A stretch of DNA of 64,000 bases from Acanthaster planci (Eukaryota > Echinodermata > Asteroidea > Valvatida > Acanthasteridae). Positions 57,051 to 64,000 of this stretch are shown piece after piece (the stretch's first letter is position 1; every line of letters begins with the position of its first letter). The notes under the pieces were generated by a model that was not told where the DNA came from, did not search any database, and saw only the letters and a program-made list of their open reading frames with translations. A program made the position numbers and the translations under genes. The DNA is taken from assembly GCF_001949145.1 (NCBI RefSeq), contig NW_019091606.1, forward strand, positions 146,133 through 210,132. The letters run 5' to 3'.

Positions 57051-57110
57051 AGTGGCCTAGCTAGGATTTTACTAGTGGAGGGGTGCGGAGGGGGCACCAG
57101 CTTTCCCTGT
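57051..57110 (+). mobile_element. Solo left end of a CAGTGG-type element
   Basis: CAGTGGCCTAGCTAGGATTT, ACTAGTGGAGGGGTG and GGGGGCACCAGCTTTCC match the left end of the element at 59925. No right end found nearby. Confidence 0.4.
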
Positions 57111-57950
57111 CGGAGAGAGAAAAAAAGAATGACCCACAAGGGATAATGAAGATACAATTCAAAAAAACGACAATTCAAATAGAGCAAAAATGTTTCCTAA
57201 CTCCCTAATGCAGGATCAATTTTAACTGATCAATTTTCAACAGTCAGCTTCCTCCATCGTGAGAATCGTACATCTGCTCATTGGATGTGATGAAAAAGAA
57301 AAAAAAGTTAAATTTCTTGTCGAGAGAAAGAATACAAAATACAAAAGACACACTAAAAGAGACTACGCGCAAAATAACGAAGCGCAAAATAAAAGTCAAC
57401 AAATGCGCCATGGAAAGATAGCATGAACGACTATCGAAGAGAAAAAACTCGAACGGTTATCAAAGAAAATAAGGATAAAGACAGAAAAGCGACAATGAAA
57501 AAACTACACATGCAGAATATTTATAAAAATAAAACATAAAACACATAAAACAAAACCCAAACTCCCAAAGAAATACTACACAGCAAAACAAAACACAAAG
57601 CAAAACAAAAACGACAACGAAGAAAGTTGACCAAACTTGTGCTAACTTATCGGGTTCCTACGTTTCCTTATTTGTCAGAAGTTTGCTTCATACAGTCCTG
57701 AGCAACAAGAGGAAACACTAAAAAAGAAAAAACACTTTAATTCGAAATTAAATTCATGAAACTAAATGCCAGACCTTTAACATAACGATATATACAATAC
57801 AATAAACTAAACACTATCGGTAGGATCGAAGGCGAGCTCGAAAACACCGATCAGAAACGCGTCACAAAAAGAAAAAAAAAGTTTATGAATAGTTATTCAA
57901 ATGGAAATCGAGATGGGATTAAAATCTCACATTCAGAAAGAATGTACATT

Positions 57951-58168
57951 CAGGGCTGGATCCTGGAATTTTTCCATGGGAGGCGTCAGGCCAAAGATAT
58001 TTGAATATCTCATTTTTGCGGACAAGAGGAAACGATGATGAAACATTAAACATTTGCATACACTGTTTACAATGGTAATGGTGCGCTTACTTTATTTTTT
58101 ATTTTTTTTTTACTTTCTTGTATTTCAGGGGGGGGGGATCTGACCCCAACCTCCTGGATCCTCGCCTG
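57951..58168. mobile_element. Small element with CAGG..GGATCC ends
   Basis: CAGGGCTGGATCCTGGAATT at left and, reversed from the right, CAGGCGAGGATCCAGGAGGT. About 218 bp, no ORF, contains a poly-G run. Confidence 0.5.
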
Positions 58169-59916
58169 AAGTTTTCCGTTCAAAGTAATCAGAAATACAT
58201 TCGAATTCGTTTGTAAAAGTATGTGTTTAATTTCGTCATTCAGTGTACAACTACACCAATCGTCGTTCAGTTCGACACCCCGTGAATCAACAAGGCTTCT
58301 ACGCTTGATTCTTCGTCTCTTTCCTGTTCATGTGCTGATAATTTAGCACTTTCTGCATGTACAGTGATAATCACATAACGGTTACGATGGCAAAAACATC
58401 TTTAAAGCCGCGACAACAGAAACAAAAGGAAACGTTCTATTGCTTTTCGTTGTTAGATTTTGTGTGATAAGTTTTTTTTAAGCAAGAAATGATTCAAACT
58501 GACATTTATGTTTTTCGGGAAAATTTGAAAACAACAACGAAAGTGATTTTCAGGTGGTCGACTATGTTCTCTGCCATAGTTACCGTGGTCCAAATAAGAT
58601 TGCAGGCTTTCAAGTTTACTTTAAGATGGGACAATTAGTTAAAGTTACGTCATTCGTCTTAAGGGTGTTCAATTATGCTGTCGGTTCTTGAAATTCCAAA
58701 TCAAATGGAAATAAACCTTCAGAGGGTGTTTACCCTTCTGGATTTTTCTGTTTCTTGGTTTGTTCATTTTGCTTTAGTTTTAAGTATTGTAATAGCAGAT
58801 GTTTTTAATTTGTTAATTGAAAAAAAGGTTACAAATATTTTGTCCTTCTTTTAATCTCCATCTCAAAAGTAGGTTCTCTCAATTCCATCACTTGAACTCT
58901 TTCGCCTAATAGGTGACTGAGTCTAGTTTGGAATATGTGGTCCAACTGTGGCCAAGTTTTTCCGTGTGTTAGATACCTTGTTAAAATTAATTAATCTGGT
59001 AATTGGTCAGTTTCCATCATCCACAATTTCAAGAGATCCTTGGATACTGCCTTTGGAAGCCAAGTTTGATCAAATCTGTACGGTCTATGCTGCCATGTTG
59101 ATCTGCTTGAATTTAGCAATCAATTAGACGAGAATAAGAGTAGTTAAAGCTGAATTGTGAATAAAAAATGATTTTTAACAACTACCTTCAAATTGAAAAA
59201 AAATTATTCGAAAGAGCAAATAAATAAAATTAGATTTCTTCGCTTGCATTTTTAATGATATTTGTTTATTGGTGAATCCGAATGGCCAAGCTTAAACAGA
59301 TGAAAGCTGAATATGAATATTAATGTCCATATGTACACTTTTAAATTGAGTGACCACCTTTTTAAATTCCACTTTACATCTGAACGATGAAAACTGTTTT
59401 AACTCCTTTTTGGATTGAGCATTTTGAAAAGAACTTTTTTCTTTAACATTTAAACAGGTTGACTTGTTTCCTGACATCTGAAGGTACCATTTCTGTGACC
59501 GTCCTCGTCAATCAGGGAGGAGGCTGTACATATATTGGGACACACTGTTGCCTACCTCGTGATTCGGGGCAAGCTTTTGCACAGCGACTCCCACTTTCTG
59601 GAATGGGCAGGTTCCTTTGTGCCCTTATTAACCACTCTTGTAACGCCACCCCATTCAGAAAAGTGTGTATAATTCTTAGTGATATACAGTTAAGTGGACA
59701 TTCTTAAAAAGCCTGTCAAAGAACGTACAGTTTACTGGACCTTCTAAAAAAATCTGACAGAAAAAGCAGTTGTGACATTGAGGTTATTATAACGCCAAAC
59801 ACATCGAGAAACGCTTTTAACAAAGTTCACCGTTTTAGATGTTCTGCAGGTTAATGTTCCCTCTCTGAACTTTTAGGTTAATGGTGCGCTAATATTTTCA
59901 GTTGTGATATACTGAA

Positions 59917-60119
59917 GGAGAAACCAGTGGTGTAGTTAGTATTTACTAGTAGGGGCATAAGGGGGCACCATGGAGGGGCAGCTTTCAGTGGTTTTTTTGG
60001 GGGGGTAAGCTTTTGTTATCCTTGTTCAATATCCACTTATCCGTTTTTTGTGGGGGCACCTGGAATTTGTGGGGCACGTCCCCCGCACCCCCCCCCGGTG
60101 GCTACGCCACTGGAGAAAC
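59917..60119. mobile_element. CAGTGG-ended MITE with 8-bp target duplication
   Basis: Inverted ends CAGTGGTGTAG and CTACGCCACT. GGAGAAAC occurs immediately outside both ends (59917-59924 and 60112-60119). About 187 bp with poly-G and poly-C runs. The 8-bp duplication suggests the hAT superfamily. Confidence 0.75.
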
Positions 60120-61434
60120 ACTTACTGTTTTCCTTGCACTGGTGTTTATGTAACAGGGACGGGGACCAGTCCCGCTGTTCAGTTTAATCATTGATCAGTG
60201 CATATGGAGGAAGGAATCAGTGAGACCTCTAAGCCTATTTTGTGTAATTGAGATTGGTCACGTAAACGTGACTCGCAAAGCCCGTACACAGTTTGTGTGA
60301 GCAGTCAGGTACCAGGTCAGGCCCATTGTGCAACGAGCCAGGGCTGCGGCTGTGATGTTTTCCCCTATTGCCACCATGCTTCACCAGCTAGCTGCAGCCG
60401 TAAACACATCCTACGGCCTATGCTTAAAGTATACGATGCATGACATCATAATAGTAGAGTGAGAGGTAAGTGAGTAACTTCCAGGTAGGACCAGACCCAC
60501 TTAAAATTTTGTACTTGTAGTTCCATATACGGAAAACGACAATTTCCCTTAAAATGTCATTCTCGCAGTCGGAGGTTATTTATTGCATTCATGTCTGCAG
60601 CAGTGCAGGTCTGGGCTAAGTCTCCATTCCTTCCTATCGTAGGCCTAGGCCCCTACACCACACGTGATCATAACTATAAGCCTCAGTGACTAGGGATTTG
60701 CATGTTTTCCTCCGTTTTTGCTGCAACAGATACAAAATAGGGCCATGGGAGTAGAGAAATACTCTGTGATCAGAGATAGGGCCTAACTGAAACATTTTCG
60801 GTACAGTGTGGGAGATATTCATAGCACATAAATAGACCTAATGGAATTTCAGGCACATTTGATGTACATGTAATGTAGCCAGAACTGTGGGGTCCGATGT
60901 CCGCAGCTCTGGGGTTAGGCCTAGTACATGTTGGCTAAAGCCCTAAAGGTTAAGTAAAGAGTTTACTCAATAATTCAGATTCTCCCCATAGACCATAGGC
61001 CTAACACAGTAACAGTATTTTTCCCATGAGTTTAGAGTGTGAAATATGGAATAGCCTCCTATTGACCAATCAGAGAAAAGCATCAAGACTTAATGATGTC
61101 ATCCAGACCACGAGAATAAGTCTAAGTTACTAAAAGCCATTCGAAAGTGATAACATGTCCTAAAAGGGGAAATTTAGCTGGGAAAATCCCCAAACATTTA
61201 CTTGGATAATAATACTCCGGCAAGTCCCTCGTTTATGGAACTCTTTCCACTTTGCCTACTAAACAGTTTGTGGAAAGAATTCTATATATGGACACCGTTT
61301 GACACCCTGTGCACAAATCCTATGATGTCTGAATTTTTTTCCTTTGGTGCTTGGCACGATTGGCCTATGTGCACGGTCGCCCAATTGCGCTTGGCGATTG
61401 GTAATGCAATCCTGTAATGAGATTTCCAACTTCA

Positions 61435-61876
61435 TAGGGCTGAGTCAATGCAAATAATTCACTATTTGAATATCTGACCTTCAGTTTGATTGGATATCCA
61501 AATATTCGGTTGTATGGACCAGCAAATTGTTGATGAACAAACCATATACAAAATCAGTTGCAATAATACACATAATTGTACATTATGATCAATATAGCTT
61601 CTCTCCTTTAGGAGTATCTCCAGCCATGATTTAGCAAGATTTAAGAAATGAACAAGATTTCTTGCCCTGTTGAAAATTGCTATACCTTTTAAATTATTTC
61701 ATTAATAGCTCACTTTTGTAATTGTTTCAAGTTTTCAACATTTTTTCATTTAAAACAAAAGAAATTTTCCCCTCCTTTTCTGAATTTTGCATTTAAATAT
61801 TCAAATTTGAAAAATAATATTCGAATATTCGGCAATCGATTGAATATTCGGTTATTCAGATATTCGGCACAGCCTG
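61435..61876. mobile_element. Probable hAT-like element with AATATTCGG motifs
   Basis: Right side, reversed, starts CAGGCTGTGCCGAATATCTG and repeats GAATATTCG. The left side starts AGGGCTGAGTCAATGCAAAT and has CCAAATATTCGG. Flanks CAACTTCA and CAAGTTTA match at 6 of 8 bases, perhaps a worn target duplication. Confidence 0.4.
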
Positions 61877-62644
61877 ACAAGTTTACTTTCCATTTGTGAA
61901 ACAACCGTGAAGTAGAAAGGAAAGGCAATTGCCTGATGGCAGAATTATCAATAAGAGTTCCTTAACCCTAACCCTCCTGAATCCTTCACCTGTTGGAGGA
62001 TTGAGGAGGGTTAGGGATAATGTATATACTTCACTCCCTGTGCACAAACCCTATCTGCCTGTGACTACACGTAATATGAGACTTGCCTGAAAACTTCCAG
62101 GCCTTAAGTGTTTTCTGTGTGAATACCTGAATGTTTTCCCTGCAGAATGTGACTTTTTAGGTCATGATCTTGCCTTCCAGTGGGGTCCCTATATATGGAT
62201 TCTTTCCAAATGGTCATGCAGTAAGGTTTACTGATCACCTGATCGTACAGATTGTACAGATCATGTACATTGACCGATCACATCCAACATCACCGTGATA
62301 ATGTGGCACTGAGCTGAGGGTTTACATGTACATGTAGCTTTGCGTACGGCCCAGATCATATGATCATAACCTACCACAAGTCGATATAGGCCTAGACGTT
62401 GACCAGGACATAGTAGGCTTAGTAATAGCAGGTCTACTGTCTTCAACCATGAATCTTTGACTTGGGCCATGATTTCAAATGACCAGTATCTCAGACCTAA
62501 AATCATGTCCAGTTTTGTTGTACAGTAATGTTAGGCTTACTTTGATGTTGTTGACTCTTCATAGAATTTTTACACAGCCAAAGACATGGCATCAAAGTCC
62601 TTTCCCATAATAGTAACTTAAATGCATTCTTTTCTCCTGTACAG

Positions 62645-62726
62645 ATATCACCTCACATCTCAGTTCTGCAAGACGAAAACATCCCTTGTTATTGAGGACC
62701 AGCTGCCTTAACGTCAGTGTGTTGAG
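62645..62726 (+). other. ABCB6 5' UTR part within exon 1
   Basis: 82 nt between the acceptor-like TTTTCTCCTGTACAG and the ATG. An in-frame stop lies upstream, so the start at 62727 is not internal. The exon holding the cap site was not identified. Confidence 0.6.
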
Positions 62727-63870
62727 ATGCCTAACACCCAGTACTGCCCTGGCAACACCAGCCTGGTGCCCGTGTGGGTGGACCATGGCCTGAGCCGCTG
62801 CTTCTTGGACACAGTTGTCTCTTCCGTTCTCCTCTTCATCCTCCTGGTACCCGGGGGCATCCAGATCCTGCTTTTCCTGCGGCGGGCGGTGCTTGTGGAG
62901 CAGCGGTTCCTGGTGCGGCCGCTGTGGTTCCGTCTGCAGGTGGCCCTGTCAGTGGTGATGGTGTTGCAATATGGCACCAGGCTTGCAGTGCTTGGAATAC
63001 TGGGTTGGTATGAGCAAGGCTTTAAAAGCATTGGAACAGTCGTACACTGCTCCATATTTGAGCAAAACTCTGTTACATATAGTAACTTCAATATTCTCAC
63101 AAGGTTTAATTAATAGAAAAAATACCTGCGCACCTTTGCAGCCACTTTCATTGTTACACAGTGCTCAGTTTCTCAGGATTATACATGTAGGTGAACCTTA
63201 TACAGATTTACAATTTGGCAGTAATGGGCTTTGATGCTTCCAGAAAAGAATGTGCCTTTGGTTTTTTGCTCAGTGGAGGATTCATCAGAAGGATTGCGGA
63301 AGCTTCTTGGCAAGAAAACCTGGGGAGTTAAGGGTTGGCTATTTGAAACTTAGTGCCAACTTCTGTTTGGCCAGCAATGTTATCTGTTCCCAGGCTCATG
63401 GAGTTTAGGGCTGCCCACTGGTGCTGTGACAAAGTGGAAGTACGAGAAGACCAACAGATATTTGACCTATTGTTTTGTATTCAGGCAATGAGGACCATAG
63501 AGTAGATCTCTATGGCTACATGGAGCTCAGCGCCTGCTTCTGCATGGCCTGCTATCTTATCTCAGTTGTCATCCTGTCCATGGAGCGATCCCGGACCATG
63601 CTGCGACGTCGTCAGTCCGGCCATGGCTTCGTCCTCCTCCTCTTCTGGGCTCTGGCCTTCGTCAATGAGAACCTCGCCTTTGTGTCTTGGGTGAGCCCCC
63701 ACTGGTGGTGGGGCTTCGACAGCGATGTCAAGCGGGCGGAGCTGGGGCTGTGGGTGGTGCGCTATGTCTGCATACTGCTCCTTTTTGCCATTGGGCTCAG
63801 GGCACCGGGCTTGCCGCGGAAGAGCTACGCCTTGCTGATAAATGAGGATAGGGACGAGGAACAAGAAGTT
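62645..63870 (+). CDS. ABCB6: ABCB6-type half ABC transporter, 5' part (gene runs off the window)
   Basis: Vertebrate ABCB6 is a membrane half-transporter tied to porphyrin export, found in outer mitochondrial, endolysosomal or plasma membranes. The two coding exons here give 221 residues: a TMD0 domain with five hydrophobic segments (about 25-52, 67-92, 103-123, 136-160, 180-200). NENLAFVSWVSPHWWW matches human AENLALVSWNSPQWWW; WVDHGLSRCF matches WMQDGLSPCF; RAPGLPRKSYALLINEDRDE matches RAPGL/WAPGL and the following acidic linker. The ABC core domains would lie beyond 64000. Exon 1 starts in the 5' UTR after an acceptor (CTCCTGTACAG at 62644), so an upstream non-coding exon is likely. Confidence 0.93.
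62727..63003 (+). CDS. ABCB6: ABCB6 coding exon 1
   Basis: Residues 1-92 and one base of Gly93, starting MPNTQYCPGNTSLVPVWVDH. First ATG of the exon's open frame; context GAGATGC (G at -3). The exit is CTGG then GTTGGT (phase 1), a weak donor. A better-looking GTATGAG five bases on would put exon 2 out of frame. Confidence 0.88.
63004..63484 (+). other. ABCB6 intron 1
   Basis: 481 bp between coding exons 1 and 2. No repeat or RNA recognised. Confidence 0.8.
63485..63870 (+). CDS. ABCB6: ABCB6 coding exon 2
   Basis: Residues 93-221. Starts after TTGTATTCAG, reads NEDHRVDLYGYMELSACFCM, contains the diagnostic NENLAFVSW segment and ends EEQEV before GTAAGT (phase 0). Confidence 0.93.
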
Positions 63871-64000
63871 GTAAGTACTGGTGGTTAATAGTTTAGCCCC
63901 AATAACAAGTATTGTCATTGCTACAATGATTGCCTCATATAACAAGAAGTGAGTACTGGTGGTTAATAGTTTAGCCACAATAACAAGTATTGTCATTGCT
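63860..64000 (+). repeat. 81-bp tandem duplication over the exon 2 donor
   Basis: AACAAGAAGT at 63860 recurs at 63941, and the following AGTACTGGTGGTTAATAGTT and ATTGTCATTGCT also repeat. The second unit runs off the window. Confidence 0.9.

Larger units (their letters stand above)
51051..62644. other. Intergenic region between divergent MYO1D and ABCB6
   Basis: 11.6 kb with no recognised gene. It should hold both promoters. The MYO1D side has only about 100 bp of plausible 5' UTR before repeats begin. Contains listed elements at 51525, 55135, 55962, 56320, 57051, 57951, 59925 and 61435, and poly-C/poly-G runs. No TATA box or start site could be fixed. Confidence 0.6.

Overview
This is a eukaryotic nuclear genomic window. 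It has long introns with GT-AG (one GC-AG) boundaries, many short palindromic transposable elements, microsatellites and one assembly gap. It most resembles a marine invertebrate deuterostome (echinoderm, hemichordate or cephalochordate). The reasons are about 40% GC, very abundant dispersed TACATGTA-type palindromic repeats, and motor and transporter genes very close to the vertebrate ones. The exact species cannot be read from the sequence.

Two genes are clear. The main one, on the minus strand, is a complete class I myosin orthologous to vertebrate MYO1D/MYO1G and Drosophila Myo31DF. Twenty coding exons run from the ATG at 51050 to the stop at 14049. All phases agree and the exons join to 3021 nt, or 1006 amino acids, which is the length I remember for human MYO1D. 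The motor domain (exons 1-14), two IQ motifs (exons 14-15) and the lipid-binding TH1 tail (exons 16-20) are all intact. At the right edge, on the plus strand, is the 5' part of an ABCB6-type half ABC transporter. Two coding exons give the five-helix TMD0 domain; the rest lies beyond 64000. The two genes are divergent, with about 11.6 kb between their start codons.

Layout: 1-7900 has no recognised gene, only one unassigned candidate exon on the minus strand (389-518). 7950-14048 is AT-rich and may hold a long MYO1D 3' UTR with several AATAAA signals, plus repeats. 14049-51050 is MYO1D. Its introns hold at least ten repeat insertions, two of them within 30 bp of a 5' splice site, and the large 5' introns are full of TACATG repeats. 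An N gap (38971-39337) lies in intron 4. 51051-62644 is intergenic and repeat-rich: a hAT-like element close upstream of MYO1D, a third copy of a palindromic MITE, a dead non-LTR retrotransposon 3' end, and CAGTGG-ended elements. 62645-63870 is ABCB6, followed by an 81-bp tandem duplication that copies the exon 2 splice junction.

I found no new multi-gene system. The most useful observations are the complete MYO1D gene model, a GC-AG intron, MITEs beside splice donors, a conserved cysteine pair with a shifted glycan site in ABCB6, several MITE families, and a hammerhead-like motif in intron 8.
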